Counted from the stretch's first letter, positions 35,997-46,144 are shown. The stretch: 64,000 nucleotides of DNA from Treponema succinifaciens DSM 2489 (GCF_000195275.1 NC_015385.1:1-64000), one strand, 5' to 3'. Numbers and translations are program-made. Notes: generated from the sequence alone by a model not told the origin.

Positions 35997-36467
35997 ATGA
36001 TAAAAATCCTTTTTGTTTGCCACGGAAATATCTGCCGTTCTCCAATGGCTGAATTTATAATGAAATTTCTTGTAAAAAAAGCCGGGCTTGAAAACAATTT
36101 TTTAATTGAATCAAAAGCTACAAGCACGGAAGAAATTGGAAATCCGCCGCATCCTGGAACTTTGAAAAAACTTGCGCAGCAGGGAATTCCGGTTTTTCCG
36201 CATAAAGCTGTTCAAATGAAAAAGTCTGATGCTGAAAAATACGACTTTATAATTGGAATGGACAGTTTTAACTTAAAAAATATTCAGCGTATTTTGGGAA
36301 GCAGTTTTAATAAAAATATTTTTCTTTTGCTTGATTTTACTTTGCGTCCCGGAAATATTGCCGATCCTTGGTATACAGGAAATTTTGATGCAACTTTTAA
36401 CGATATTTGGGAAGGATGCAGTTGTTTTTTACAGAAGTTAACTAACGGAAGTTTGAAAACTGAATGA
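35997..36467 (+). CDS. Low-molecular-weight protein-tyrosine phosphatase
   Basis: Removes phosphate from tyrosine or arginine residues. The 156-residue protein has the P-loop VCHGNICRSPMAEFIM (Cys near 8, Arg near 14) and the general-acid region LLDFTLRPGNIADPWYTGNF near 114-130, with the DPW Asp. It follows the OmpA gene after 5 bases. Its last codons contain the left arm of an inverted repeat that continues into the region before the LysR gene. Confidence 0.94.
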   Translation: MIKILFVCHGNICRSPMAEFIMKFLVKKAGLENNFLIESKATSTEEIGNPPHPGTLKKLAQQGIPVFPHKAVQMKKSDAEKYDFIIGMDSFNLKNIQRILGSSFNKNIFLLLDFTLRPGNIADPWYTGNFDATFNDIWEGCSCFLQKLTNGSLKTE

Positions 36468-36496
36468 AAATCCGCCTTAAAACTATCGTTAGTTAA
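36438..36496. repeat. Inverted repeat upstream of the LysR gene
   Basis: TTAACTAACGGAAGTTT (36438-36454) and AAAACTATCGTTAGTTAA (36479-36496) form near-perfect arms around 24 bases. The right arm ends 58 bases before the LysR start. Its first 17 bases recur exactly in the palindrome before pyrE at 54494-54528. The right arm is itself followed by an imperfect dyad CTATCGTTAGTTAATT...AATAACAATAG. No T-run follows, so it is more like an operator than a terminator. Confidence 0.6.
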
Positions 36497-36554
36497 TTAA
36501 AATAACAATAGTCATTTTTTGTATCAATTTTAAAATTTATATTAGGATATTTTT

Positions 36555-37472
36555 ATGACATTGCAACAGCTTCATTACATTATAGGCGTTTCAGAATCTG
36601 GCTCTTTTAACAAGGCGGCGGAAAATCTTTATGTTTCACAGCCTTCGCTTACATCAGCGATAAAAGAAGTTGAAAAGGAATTCAACATTTCAATTTTCAA
36701 CCGTTCAAGCAAGGGAATTTCTTTGACGCAAGACGGAAAGGAATTCATTCAGTACGCCCGTCAGATTTATGCGCAGTATGAAAATCTTTTGGAAAAATTC
36801 GGGGAAGGATTTCAGCGCAAGAAAAAATTCAGCGTGTCATGCCAGCATTATTCTTTTGCCACAAAATCTTTTGTTGAGCTTGTAAAAAAATTCGGAACTT
36901 CAGAATATGAGTTTTCAATTTTTGAAACAAAGACTCTTGACGTGATCGAAAATGTTGCGACCCAAAAAAGTGAAATTGGAATTCTTTATATGAGCGATTT
37001 CAACAGAAAGGCGATCAAGAAAATTTTAAATGCAAATGATCTTGTTTTTGAAAAGCTTATTGACTGCAAGGCTTACGTTTATCTTTGGAAAAATCATCCG
37101 CTAGCAAAAAAAACTTCAATTTCTCTTGAAGAGCTAAAAGATTATCCGTGCCTTTCTTTTGATCAGGGTGGAAACAGTTCGTTTTATTTTGCAGAGGAAA
37201 TTCTCACAGAAAATGAATATCCAAAAACAATCAAGACAAGCGACCGAGCTACAAATTTAAATCTCATGGTTGGTTTGAACGGATACACTCTTTGCTCAGG
37301 AATAATTTGCGAAGAACTGAATGGCTCTAATTTTGTTGCGGTTCCTTTTAAATCTGACAAGGAAAATCCGAACAGCGTAATGGAAATCGGATATATTCTA
37401 AAGAAAAATATAATTCTTTCAAAGACAGGCGAAGAATATATTGAACAGTTGAAGTCTTATTTGAAGGCGTAA
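36555..37472 (+). CDS. LysR-family transcriptional regulator
   Basis: A predicted ligand-responsive DNA-binding regulator of 305 residues. The N-terminal winged helix is canonical (MTLQQLHYIIGVSESGSFNK; AAENLYVSQPSLTSAIKEVE). The effector-binding domain spans about 90-300 (NLMVGLNGYTLCSGIICEEL). It lies 108 bases upstream of metY on the same strand, so it may control sulfur amino acid synthesis; this is inferred. The inverted repeats just upstream could be its own operator. Confidence 0.92.
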   Translation: MTLQQLHYIIGVSESGSFNKAAENLYVSQPSLTSAIKEVEKEFNISIFNRSSKGISLTQDGKEFIQYARQIYAQYENLLEKFGEGFQRKKKFSVSCQHYSFATKSFVELVKKFGTSEYEFSIFETKTLDVIENVATQKSEIGILYMSDFNRKAIKKILNANDLVFEKLIDCKAYVYLWKNHPLAKKTSISLEELKDYPCLSFDQGGNSSFYFAEEILTENEYPKTIKTSDRATNLNLMVGLNGYTLCSGIICEELNGSNFVAVPFKSDKENPNSVMEIGYILKKNIILSKTGEEYIEQLKSYLKA

Positions 37473-37580
37473 GTTGTTATAAAAAAAATCTATATCTCCG
37501 CATAAAAATTTAATATTATTCATTCCTTTTTAAATTTGCTATTCTTTCCTCAGAAAATAAAACTTTGCCTGGAGGAAAAT

Positions 37581-38861
37581 ATGAGTTACAAATTCGAAAC
37601 GCTTCAACTTCACGTAGGACAGGAAAACGCTGACCCGGCTACAGATTCAAGGGCTGTTCCAATTTATCAGACAACGAGCTATGTATTTCATAATTCACAG
37701 CATGCGGCGGATCGCTTTGGTTTAAAGGATGCTGGAAATATTTACGGACGCTTGACGAATTCAACACAAGATGTTCTTGAAAAAAGAATTGCGGCTCTTG
37801 AAGGCGGAGTTGCTTCTCTTGCAGTTTCTTCCGGTGCGACTTCTATAACTTATGCAATTCAGGCTTTGGCAAAACAAGGCGAGCATATTGTTGCGCAAAA
37901 AACAATTTACGGTGGAAGCTACAATTTGCTTGCCCATACTTTGCCGCTTTATGGAATAACAACAACTTTTGTTGACGCGCACAATCTTTCTGAGCTTGAA
38001 GATGCGATTCAGCCTAACACAAAAGCTGTTTATATTGAAACTTTGGGAAATCCGAATTCTGACATTCCAGACATTGACGCTATTGCAGAAATTGCGCACA
38101 AGCACGGACTTCCGCTGGTTATTGACAATACTTTTGGAACTCCGTATTTGATTCGTCCGATTGAACATGGCGCGGACATTGTTGTGCATTCAGCGACAAA
38201 ATTTATAGGCGGACATGGAACAACTCTCGGCGGAATTATAGTTGACTCTGGAAATTTTGACTGGGATAAATCCGGCCGCTATCCTTGGATTTCAGAGCCT
38301 AACCCAAGCTACCATGGAGTTTCATTTGCCAAGGCTGCTGGAAAAGCCGCATTTGCAACTTATATCCGCGCGATTCTGCTGCGTGATACAGGAGCTGCGA
38401 TTTCTCCGTTCAATGCTTTTCTTCTTCTTCAAGGTGTGGAAACTTTGTCGCTTAGAATTGAACGTCATGTTGAAAACACAAAGAAAGTTGTTGGGTATTT
38501 GAAAAATAATCCGCTTGTTGAAAAAGTGAATCATCCTTCGTTGCCGGAACATCCTGACCATGCGCTTTATGAAAAATATTTTCCGAACGGCGGTGCAAGT
38601 ATTTTTACTTTTAATATCAAGGGCGGAAAAGAAGAGGCATGGAAATTTATTGACAGCCTGAAGATTTTCAGTTTGCTTGCAAATGTTGCGGATGTAAAAT
38701 CGCTTGTTATTCATCCGGCTTCAACAACCCATAGTCAGCTTTCTGATGCGGAGCTTGCAGAGCAAGGAATTGCCCAGAACACAATCCGCCTTTCTATTGG
38801 AACTGAACATATCGATGATATAATTGCCGACTTGGAAAATGGATTCAATGCATTAAAATAA
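37581..38861 (+). CDS. metY: O-acetylhomoserine (thiol)-lyase
   Basis: A PLP enzyme that makes homocysteine from O-acetylhomoserine and sulfide. The start at 37581 follows GGAGG (37571-37575); the open frame upstream is ignored. The 426 residues begin with YKFETLQLHVGQENADPATD. They show the family YGRLTNSTQDVLEKRIAALE near 54 and the PLP lysine in VVHSATKFIGGHGTTLGG near 209. The C-terminal RLSIGTEHIDDIIADLENGF is also diagnostic. A LysR gene upstream and a terminator downstream frame it as a single transcription unit. Confidence 0.95.
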   Translation: MSYKFETLQLHVGQENADPATDSRAVPIYQTTSYVFHNSQHAADRFGLKDAGNIYGRLTNSTQDVLEKRIAALEGGVASLAVSSGATSITYAIQALAKQGEHIVAQKTIYGGSYNLLAHTLPLYGITTTFVDAHNLSELEDAIQPNTKAVYIETLGNPNSDIPDIDAIAEIAHKHGLPLVIDNTFGTPYLIRPIEHGADIVVHSATKFIGGHGTTLGGIIVDSGNFDWDKSGRYPWISEPNPSYHGVSFAKAAGKAAFATYIRAILLRDTGAAISPFNAFLLLQGVETLSLRIERHVENTKKVVGYLKNNPLVEKVNHPSLPEHPDHALYEKYFPNGGASIFTFNIKGGKEEAWKFIDSLKIFSLLANVADVKSLVIHPASTTHSQLSDAELAEQGIAQNTIRLSIGTEHIDDIIADLENGFNALK

Positions 38862-38879
38862 TTTTCTTTAACTAAGCTT

Positions 38880-38917
38880 TCCCCGGTTTTCTTTTATAGA
38901 TTTCCGGGGATTTTTTT
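38880..38917 (+). terminator. Rho-independent terminator after metY
   Basis: TCCCCGG (38880-38886) pairs with CCGGGGA (38904-38910) and is followed by seven T. Confidence 0.8.
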
Positions 38918-38935
38918 GCGGAAAATAAAATTTAA

Positions 38936-38982
38936 CTGGTATTATCAAAATTTAATAAAACTGAATATTTATATCATACCAG
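38936..38982. promoter_or_regulatory. Spaced inverted repeat before pdxS
   Basis: CTGGTAT (38936-38942) and ATACCAG (38976-38982) are exact inverted copies separated by 33 bases, and extend imperfectly inward (TAT/ATC). They end 43 bases before pdxS in AT-rich DNA. PLP-synthase genes in other bacteria are controlled by MocR-type PdxR proteins that bind spaced repeats, so an operator is possible. Seven-base arms could also arise by chance. Confidence 0.4.
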
Positions 38983-39025
38983 ATTTTTGTTAGTTTCTTT
39001 ACAAATAAATAAAGCGAGGAAAAAT

Positions 39026-39904
39026 ATGGAATCAGGAAAACAGTATGAATTGAATAAAAATCTTGCCCAGATGCTTAAAGGCAGCGTGATTATGGACGTT
39101 ACAACTCCAGAGCAGGCAAAAATTGCGGAAGAAGCGGGAGCTTGCGCAGTAATGGCTCTTGAGAGGATTCCGGCGGACATAAGAGCTGCTGGCGGCGTTT
39201 CCAGAATGAGCGATCCAAAAATGATAAAAGGAATTCAGGAAGCGGTTTCAATTCCTGTAATGGCAAAGTGCCGCATCGGGCATTTTGTGGAAGCACAGAT
39301 TTTGGAAGCAATTGAAATTGACTATATAGATGAAAGTGAAGTTCTTTCTCCAGCTGATGATGTTTATCATATCAACAAAAAGAATTTTAAAGTTCCGTTT
39401 GTATGCGGTGCAAAAGATTTGGGCGAAGCATTAAGAAGAATCAGCGAAGGCGCATCAATGATTAGAACAAAAGGTGAGCCGGGAACTGGAGATATAATTC
39501 AGGCTGTCCGCCACATGAGAAAAATGAATTCTGAAATTTCAAGAATTGTTTCTATGCGTGAAGACGAGCTTTATGAAGAGGCGAAAACCCTTCAGGTTTC
39601 CTACGAGCTTGTAAAGTTTGTGCATGAAAACAAAAGGCTCCCTGTTGTTAATTTTGCAGCGGGTGGCGTTGCGACTCCTGCTGATGCGGCTCTTATGATG
39701 CAGCTTGGCGCGGAAGGAGTTTTTGTAGGTTCTGGAATTTTCAAGTCAGGAAATCCAAAGAAAAGAGCGGCTTCAATTGTAAAGGCTGTTACAAATTTCA
39801 ATGACGCAAAGCTTATTGCCCAGCTTTCAGAAGATTTGGGTGAAGCTATGGTTGGAATCAATGAAAGTGAAATCGCCATTCTTATGGCAGAGCGCGGAAA
39901 ATGA
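39026..39904 (+). CDS. pdxS: Pyridoxal 5'-phosphate synthase, PdxS subunit
   Basis: PdxS builds PLP from ribose 5-phosphate, glyceraldehyde 3-phosphate and ammonia supplied by PdxT. The start at 39026 is preceded by GAGGA, giving 292 residues. The barrel shows [20 protein letters not shown] near 9, [20 protein letters not shown] near 57 and the catalytic Lys in [15 protein letters not shown] near 80. [19 protein letters not shown] near 147 and the phosphate-binding [20 protein letters not shown] near 208 are also typical. Its stop overlaps the pdxT start as ATGA. Confidence 0.97.
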   Translation: MESGKQYELNKNLAQMLKGSVIMDVTTPEQAKIAEEAGACAVMALERIPADIRAAGGVSRMSDPKMIKGIQEAVSIPVMAKCRIGHFVEAQILEAIEIDYIDESEVLSPADDVYHINKKNFKVPFVCGAKDLGEALRRISEGASMIRTKGEPGTGDIIQAVRHMRKMNSEISRIVSMREDELYEEAKTLQVSYELVKFVHENKRLPVVNFAAGGVATPADAALMMQLGAEGVFVGSGIFKSGNPKKRAASIVKAVTNFNDAKLIAQLSEDLGEAMVGINESEIAILMAERGK

Positions 39905-40458
39905 GAGCGGCAGTTCTTGCGCTTCAAGGCGCGTTTTTAGAGCATGAAAAAATTCTTGAGTCTTTGGGCGTGCCTTGTTTTGAGCTTAGAAAAAAATCAG
40001 ACTTGGAAAAAGACTTTGATGCTCTTATTCTTCCGGGCGGAGAAAGCACTGTTCAAGGAAAGCTTTTGCATGAACTTGAAATGTTCGAGCCGTTAAAGCA
40101 GATCATTGAATCCGGGGCAAAAGTTCTTGCAACTTGTGCAGGTCTTATTCTTCTTGCTGAAAAAATTGAAAATGATTCGCGTGTGCATTTTGGAACAATG
40201 CCGGTTTGCGTAAAAAGAAATGCTTACGGCCGCCAGCTTGGAAGTTTTTTTACAGAAGAGACATTCGGAAATCTTGGAAAAATTCCAATGACTTTTATCC
40301 GTGCGCCTTATATTGAAAGTGCCCGGGAAGATGTTGAAGTTCTTTCAAAAGTTGACGGAAAAATTGTTGCCGCAAAGTTCAAAAATCAAACTGCGCTTAG
40401 TTTTCATCCGGAACTTAACAACGATGCAAGGCTTTACGAGTGGTGGATTAAAAGTTGA
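39901..40458 (+). CDS. pdxT: Pyridoxal 5'-phosphate synthase, glutaminase subunit PdxT
   Basis: Hydrolyses glutamine and channels ammonia to PdxS. The 185-residue class I amidotransferase has [20 protein letters not shown] near 43, the nucleophile in [14 protein letters not shown] near 78, and the His/Glu pair in [16 protein letters not shown] near the end. It is translationally coupled to pdxS and ends 10 bases from the convergent cls gene. Confidence 0.96.
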   Translation: MRAAVLALQGAFLEHEKILESLGVPCFELRKKSDLEKDFDALILPGGESTVQGKLLHELEMFEPLKQIIESGAKVLATCAGLILLAEKIENDSRVHFGTMPVCVKRNAYGRQLGSFFTEETFGNLGKIPMTFIRAPYIESAREDVEVLSKVDGKIVAAKFKNQTALSFHPELNNDARLYEWWIKS

Positions 40459-40467
40459 ACGAAATTT

Positions 40468-42009
40468 CTAAACTAGCGGCGCAAAAATTCTAAAAATTCT
40501 TCCAAGCATTTTTACAATCAGCGGAAGTTTTTTGTAGTCGTCCAAAGTCATTTCTTTACATGAAAGTTTTGTAAGCTCAATGTCGCGCTGAATTTTTTCT
40601 ATAACGGATTTCTTGTAAATAAGAAGTCCGTCTTCAAAGTGATGGAAAAGGCTTCTGTAGTCAAGGTTTATTGAGCCTACGGTTGCTATTTTTCCGTCGC
40701 TTGTAAAAAGCTTTGAATGTATAAATCCCGGCAAATAAAGATAAACATGAACTCCGTTTTCAACAAGCGTCTTTAAAAAAGTTTTTCCGATGCAGAATGT
40801 CAAAAAATGGTCAGGCTTGGAAGGAACGATAAGCGAAACATTTATTCCTCTGCTAGCCGCAAAAATCAGCGCACTTTTAAGCTGATTGTCAATTATGATA
40901 TACGGAGTTGTTATGCAGACATTTCTTGTTGCCTTTGACAAAATGTAGAGACAGATATTTTCCGCAATGTCTTTTTCGTTGTAAGCGTTGTCTGCGTAAG
41001 GAATCAAAAGTCCTTCTTTGGAATTTTCTTTTATTGCCGGAAAAAATTTTTCATAGCTTTTATTAAATTTTTTTTCTGGAAATTTTGCAAGATTCCACAT
41101 TTGCAGAAAAAGCGCAGTGTAAGTTTTTGTCGCGTTTCCTCGGATTTTTACTGCGGAATCTTTCCAATATGAAAACTTGTTTTGTCCAAAATTAAAATAT
41201 TCGTTTGCAAGATTCAGTCCGCCTGTGTAGGAAATTTTTCCGTCAATCACTGCAATTTTTCTGTGGTCGCGGTTGTTTTGCTGCAGATTAAAAACTGGAG
41301 TCAGCGGCATATAAATTTTTGACTTTATTCCAAGGCTTGCTAAATATTTATGGTAAACTTTTGTGGACGCGAGCACAGAACCTATTCCGTCGTAAAGAAC
41401 CCTGACTTCTACTCCTTCGGTGACTTTTTGCTTTAGAATTTCAAGAATTTTCTGCCATGAATCATCGGGCGTTATTATAAAAAATTCCAGAAAAATAAAT
41501 TCCTTTGCGTTTTTAAGTTCCTGCATGAAATCAGGAAAAAAATCTTCCCCGCATGAGAAATATTCAACATCGGAATCTGTGTATACAGGAAAGTTTCCGC
41601 TTTCGTAAAGATAAAATGCGAGGTCGGAAATTTCAGGAAATGCTGATTTTGTTTCCGTAGGCTTTGGAACGAATTTCCAAGTTTGAATCTTGCTCTGTTC
41701 AATTTTGTTTTTAAGTCTAGCATTACGTGTCGCCATTTTTGTATAGATATAAAGTGAAATTCCGAACAGTGGAAAAATCATCGTTGGAAGAAGCCACGCG
41801 ATTTTGAATTCGTTTTTTCCTTCACAGTTTGAAAGATAAGCCATAAAAGTAAAGCTTAAAATCAAGTTGACTCCGGCAAAATAAAAGAAATATGGAGAAA
41901 ATTTTATTATGAAAAACAAATACATGCAAATCTGCATTGCAAGCAGCAAAAAGCAGAAAACCACACGGCTGTAAATAAAACGTTTAAAAAGTTTTAGTTT
42001 TTTCTTCAT
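40468..42009 (-). CDS. cls: Cardiolipin synthase (phospholipase D type)
   Basis: Makes cardiolipin from phosphatidylglycerol at the inner membrane. Two N-terminal membrane segments (about 15-60) match the PLDc_N part, and the 513 residues carry two HKD motifs: HRKIAVIDGKISYTGGLNLA near 247 and HSKLFTSDGKIATVGSINLD near 427. Bacterial Cls type A/B length is typical. It converges with pdxT. The 193 bases upstream, shared with purL, hold no recognisable RNA or gene. Confidence 0.94.
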   Translation of the reverse strand: MKKKLKLFKRFIYSRVVFCFLLLAMQICMYLFFIIKFSPYFFYFAGVNLILSFTFMAYLSNCEGKNEFKIAWLLPTMIFPLFGISLYIYTKMATRNARLKNKIEQSKIQTWKFVPKPTETKSAFPEISDLAFYLYESGNFPVYTDSDVEYFSCGEDFFPDFMQELKNAKEFIFLEFFIITPDDSWQKILEILKQKVTEGVEVRVLYDGIGSVLASTKVYHKYLASLGIKSKIYMPLTPVFNLQQNNRDHRKIAVIDGKISYTGGLNLANEYFNFGQNKFSYWKDSAVKIRGNATKTYTALFLQMWNLAKFPEKKFNKSYEKFFPAIKENSKEGLLIPYADNAYNEKDIAENICLYILSKATRNVCITTPYIIIDNQLKSALIFAASRGINVSLIVPSKPDHFLTFCIGKTFLKTLVENGVHVYLYLPGFIHSKLFTSDGKIATVGSINLDYRSLFHHFEDGLLIYKKSVIEKIQRDIELTKLSCKEMTLDDYKKLPLIVKMLGRIFRIFAPLV

Positions 42010-42202
42010 ATAATAAATTTATTCAAAATACATTTTATTTTCAACAAATAAGTATGCAAAGGTTGTTTCAAAGCCAAAAGCACCATATAAAAAAAGTTTC
42101 CTAGCATAATTAATCCAATAATGCTTTTATCCTCTTGAAATCAGCTAAAATTGCGATTCAAAATTCAGTTGCGTTGAACAAACGGAGGTTTTGCTATAAA
42201 AT

Positions 42203-45200
42203 ATGCGAATGTTTCGTATCTATGTTGAAAGAAAGGCCGGTTTTCAGAATGAAGCGGCGCGGATTTTTTCCGAGATTACAGGTTTTTTAGGAATTGGTGG
42301 AGTTACCGGCGTCCGTTATTTCAACCGGTATGACATAGAAAATGTCGCAGACGAAGTTGCAAAGGCTTCTGCTGTAAGAATTTTTTCCGAGCCTCAAAGC
42401 GATTTTGTTGTTTATGATTCGCTTGAAGTTCCTGCTGATATTACTCAGATTATATGGGAATATCTTCCCGGTCAGTATGACCAGCGGGCGGACAGCGCAG
42501 AGCAGTGCCTTACACTTTTGCGGGAAGGAATGAAGTCTGCCACAAAAGTCGGAACAGAGCCTCCTGCTGTGAGATGTGCAAAGATTGTTTTCCTTGAAGG
42601 AAGCGTTTGCGCGGATGACGTTTTAAAAATCCAAAAGTACCTTATAAATCCAGTTGATAGCCGGCTTGCAGACAGCTCAAAGCCTTCAACTCTTAGAATG
42701 TCTTCTATTGTACCAGCTGATATTGCGGTTGTCTCTGGATTCATTTCAAAATCAGAAAGTGAGCTTGATTCATATAGAAAAGAACTTGGTCTTGCCATGG
42801 ATTTGGCTGATGTAAAATTCATGCAGGACTACTTTAAGTCAATAAACCGCGATCCAACCTTTACAGAAATCCGCGTTTTGGATACTTACTGGTCAGATCA
42901 TTGCCGCCACACAACCTTCCTTACAGTTCTTGACGATGTAAAAATTGAAGACGGACCTTATGCTTCCGCCTTGAAAAAATCGCTTGATAATTATAAAGCT
43001 GTTCGTGCGGATTTGTATGCCGACCGCAAAGACAAGCCTGTTACTTTGATGGACATGGCCTGCATTGGTGCAAAATATCTTCGCAAGCAAGGAAAACTTG
43101 ACGACCTTGAAGTTAGCGCGGAAATAAATGCCTGCTCTATTTTTATAGATGTTCATTATACAAGCGGCGAACCTGATGAACGCTGGCTTTTGCAGTTTAA
43201 AAATGAAACTCACAATCATCCTACAGAGATTGAGCCTTTTGGTGGAGCGGCAACTTGTATTGGTGGCGCAATCCGTGATCCTCTTTCCGGACGTTCCTGG
43301 GTTTATCAGGCGATGCGTGTTACTGGAGCCGCCGACCCTACAGTTCCTTTAAGCCAGACGCTTTCTGGAAAACTTCCGCAGATGAAGCTTACACGTGAAG
43401 CTGCCCAGGGATTTTCTTCTTACGGAAATCAGATTGGACTTACAACAGGTCAGGTTTCTGAAGTTTATCATCCGGGATATGTTGCTAAGCGCATGGAGCT
43501 TGGCGCGGTTATTGCTGCTGCCCCTTGTGATCAGGTTATGCGCGAAGAGCCTGAAACCGGGGATGTTGTAATTCTTCTTGGAGGCGGAACTGGACGCGAC
43601 GGAATTGGCGGTGCTACAGGCTCTTCAAAAGTTCACGATGTAAAGTCTGTTGCAACTGCCGCTGCTGAAGTTCAAAAAGGCAACGCCGTTGAAGAGCGTA
43701 AAATTCAGCGTCTTTTTAGAAATAAAGATGTGTGCCGCATGATTCGCCGTTCAAACGATTTTGGAGCGGGCGGAGTTTCTGTTGCGGTTGGTGAGCTTGC
43801 TTCTGGACTTGATATAAACCTTGATGCTGTTCCAAAAAAATATGAAGGTCTTGACGGGACAGAGCTTGCAATTTCAGAAAGCCAGGAAAGAATGGCAGTT
43901 GTTGTCCGCAAGGAAGACGCGCAGAAATTCATCTTGGAGTGCAATAAAGAGAATTTGAACGCGGTTGTAGTTGCGGTTGTTACAGATACAAATAAACTTG
44001 TAATGAAGTGGCGCGGAAAGACAATTGTAGACATTGACCGCTCTTTCCTTGATACAGCCGGAGCTGAGCATCATGCGGTTGCTTCAATAGAAAGTCCTGC
44101 AGAACAGAAAAATTCTCCTTTGGTTCATCCTCTTGAATCAGTTGAAAAAATTCTTCTTGAAGATTCAGAAAATCCGGACATAAAAGAAGCATGGCTTTGC
44201 AATATGAACGATTTGGCTTGCTGCAGTCAGCGTGGACTTGGCGAGCGGTTTGACGGTTCTATTGGCGCAAGTTCTGTTCTTATGCCTTACGGAGGAAAAT
44301 ATCAGGGAACACCGGAAGCTGGAATGGCTGCTAAAATTCCAGTTGTTTCCCCGCACGAAACTTCTACAGTCAGCTTTATGAGCTACGGTTTTGATCCTCG
44401 TGTTTCCCAGTGGTCGGCATGGCACGGAGCGCAGGTTGCAGTTCTTTCTAGCTTGGCAAAAATTGCCTGCATAGGTGGAAAAACCGACACTTGCCGTCTT
44501 ACATTCCAGGAATTTTTTGGGCGCGCTGTAACAGAAAAAACTTGGGGGTATCCTGCAGCCGCATTGCTTGGTTCTATTGATGCCCAGCTTGCAATGGGAA
44601 CTGGCTCAATCGGCGGAAAAGACTCAATGTCTGGAACTTTTGAAAATCTTAACGTTCCGCACACATTGGTTTCTTTTGCCGTGAATGTTGACGATGTAAA
44701 AAATGTTGTGAGCGGCTCTTTCAAAAAAGCGGGAAGCAAAGTTTTCCTTGTGAGCGTTCCATATTCTGCTGAGCTTGTTCCGGATTTTGAAGTGTTCAAG
44801 AAAAACACTGCCGCGCTTTACAAGTTTAATAGCCAGAAAAAAATAAATGCGATGTACCCGGTTTGCGCCGGCGGAATTGCAGAAGGATTGAGCAAAATGT
44901 CGCTTGGAAATAAAATCGGAGTTTCCTTGGACACAATTCCTTTAAGCTGCACAGCCGCCTCTGGAATAAAAGAAGCCGACGTTAGCGATTTGTTTACTCC
45001 ACTTTATGGTTCAATTTTAGTTGAGTCGGATTTTGACCTTGACTTGGAAAAAGATTTTATTGAAGGAACAGTTTCTAAAATTGGAGAAACTATTTGCGAG
45101 CCTAGCATTGAACTTGAAGATGTAAAAATTTCTCTTGATGAAATTGAATCTGCCTGGGAATCAAAGCTTGAAAAAGTTTTTCCTCCAGTTTCTGGCGCAG

Positions 45201-46144
45201 AGCTTCAGCCACCATTGCCTTCTTTTGCATTGAAAGAGCATGAGTCGCTTGAAGAAGCTAGAAAAAAATCTTCTACGTTTGATTATTCAGCCGGAAAAAC
45301 AAAGCCAAAAGTTGTGATTCCTGTTTTCCCTGGAACAAACTGCGAATACGACATGGCGCGTGCGTTTAACTTGAATGGCGGCGAAACAAAAATTGTTGTG
45401 TTCCGCAATAGAACTCCAAAAGACTTGGCAGAATCCTTGGATTTGTTCAAGGCGGAAATTGACGAGGCGCAGATTCTTGCTTTTGCAGGCGGATTCAGCG
45501 CAGGAGATGAGCCGGACGGTTCAGGAAAATACATTGCCAATGTAATCCGCGAGCACAGAATTGCAGACAGCATAATGGAGCTGCTAAAAAAACGCGATGG
45601 CCTTGTGCTTGGAATTTGCAACGGTTTCCAGGCGCTTATAAAAACAGGGCTTGTTCCTTATGGCGAAATAAAAGAACCTTCCGCAGATATGCCTACACTT
45701 ACTTACAATAGAATCGGACGGCATATAAGCAGAGTTGTTCGCACAAGAATGGTCAGCGCAAAAAGTCCCTGGGCGCAGGATTCCAGTATTTTGAATTCAA
45801 AGATTCACCTTATTCCTGTAAGCCATGGAGAAGGACGAATTGTAATCACTGAAGAGCTTGCGGAAAAACTTTTTGCAAACGGACAGGTCTTTACTCAGTA
45901 TGTTGACGAAAATGGAATTCCTTCAATAATAGAGCCGGATAATCCTAACGGAAGCCTTTTTGCAATCGAAGGTCTTACAAGTCCGGACGGTCGTGTTCTT
46001 GGAAAAATGGGACATAACGAGCGCACAATGGGCACAGATAAAGGCGGCTCAAGCATTGACCTTATAAAAAATATTGCAGGAATGGATTCAAACGAAAGTT
46101 CTTGCCAAAATATTTTTGCGGCTGGAATAAGATATTTTAACTAA
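42203..46144 (+). CDS. purL: Phosphoribosylformylglycinamidine synthase, single chain
   Basis: Converts FGAR, glutamine and ATP to FGAM in purine synthesis. The 1313-residue protein is the large form with PurS-like, synthetase and amidotransferase parts in one chain. It has the N-terminal PurS-like 1-150, SDHCRHTTFLTVL near 231, LQFKNETHNHPTEIEPFGGA near 331, and the Gln-amidotransferase from about 1030 with VVIPVFPGTNCEYDMARAFN, nucleophile VLGICNGFQALIKTG near 1138 and SHGEGR near 1210. GGAGG lies 14 bases before the ATG, longer than usual. No purine riboswitch is seen in the leader. Confidence 0.96.
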   Translation: MRMFRIYVERKAGFQNEAARIFSEITGFLGIGGVTGVRYFNRYDIENVADEVAKASAVRIFSEPQSDFVVYDSLEVPADITQIIWEYLPGQYDQRADSAEQCLTLLREGMKSATKVGTEPPAVRCAKIVFLEGSVCADDVLKIQKYLINPVDSRLADSSKPSTLRMSSIVPADIAVVSGFISKSESELDSYRKELGLAMDLADVKFMQDYFKSINRDPTFTEIRVLDTYWSDHCRHTTFLTVLDDVKIEDGPYASALKKSLDNYKAVRADLYADRKDKPVTLMDMACIGAKYLRKQGKLDDLEVSAEINACSIFIDVHYTSGEPDERWLLQFKNETHNHPTEIEPFGGAATCIGGAIRDPLSGRSWVYQAMRVTGAADPTVPLSQTLSGKLPQMKLTREAAQGFSSYGNQIGLTTGQVSEVYHPGYVAKRMELGAVIAAAPCDQVMREEPETGDVVILLGGGTGRDGIGGATGSSKVHDVKSVATAAAEVQKGNAVEERKIQRLFRNKDVCRMIRRSNDFGAGGVSVAVGELASGLDINLDAVPKKYEGLDGTELAISESQERMAVVVRKEDAQKFILECNKENLNAVVVAVVTDTNKLVMKWRGKTIVDIDRSFLDTAGAEHHAVASIESPAEQKNSPLVHPLESVEKILLEDSENPDIKEAWLCNMNDLACCSQRGLGERFDGSIGASSVLMPYGGKYQGTPEAGMAAKIPVVSPHETSTVSFMSYGFDPRVSQWSAWHGAQVAVLSSLAKIACIGGKTDTCRLTFQEFFGRAVTEKTWGYPAAALLGSIDAQLAMGTGSIGGKDSMSGTFENLNVPHTLVSFAVNVDDVKNVVSGSFKKAGSKVFLVSVPYSAELVPDFEVFKKNTAALYKFNSQKKINAMYPVCAGGIAEGLSKMSLGNKIGVSLDTIPLSCTAASGIKEADVSDLFTPLYGSILVESDFDLDLEKDFIEGTVSKIGETICEPSIELEDVKISLDEIESAWESKLEKVFPPVSGAELQPPLPSFALKEHESLEEARKKSSTFDYSAGKTKPKVVIPVFPGTNCEYDMARAFNLNGGETKIVVFRNRTPKDLAESLDLFKAEIDEAQILAFAGGFSAGDEPDGSGKYIANVIREHRIADSIMELLKKRDGLVLGICNGFQALIKTGLVPYGEIKEPSADMPTLTYNRIGRHISRVVRTRMVSAKSPWAQDSSILNSKIHLIPVSHGEGRIVITEELAEKLFANGQVFTQYVDENGIPSIIEPDNPNGSLFAIEGLTSPDGRVLGKMGHNERTMGTDKGGSSIDLIKNIAGMDSNESSCQNIFAAGIRYFN

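Noticed and set aside
36468-37580. SAM or T-box type leader before metY
   Set aside because: The metY leader is about 100 AT-rich bases without paired helices typical of these RNAs.
42010-42202. Riboswitch in the leader of purL
   Set aside because: No purine-riboswitch stem pattern could be seen; the region is AT-rich with only a GGAGG site.
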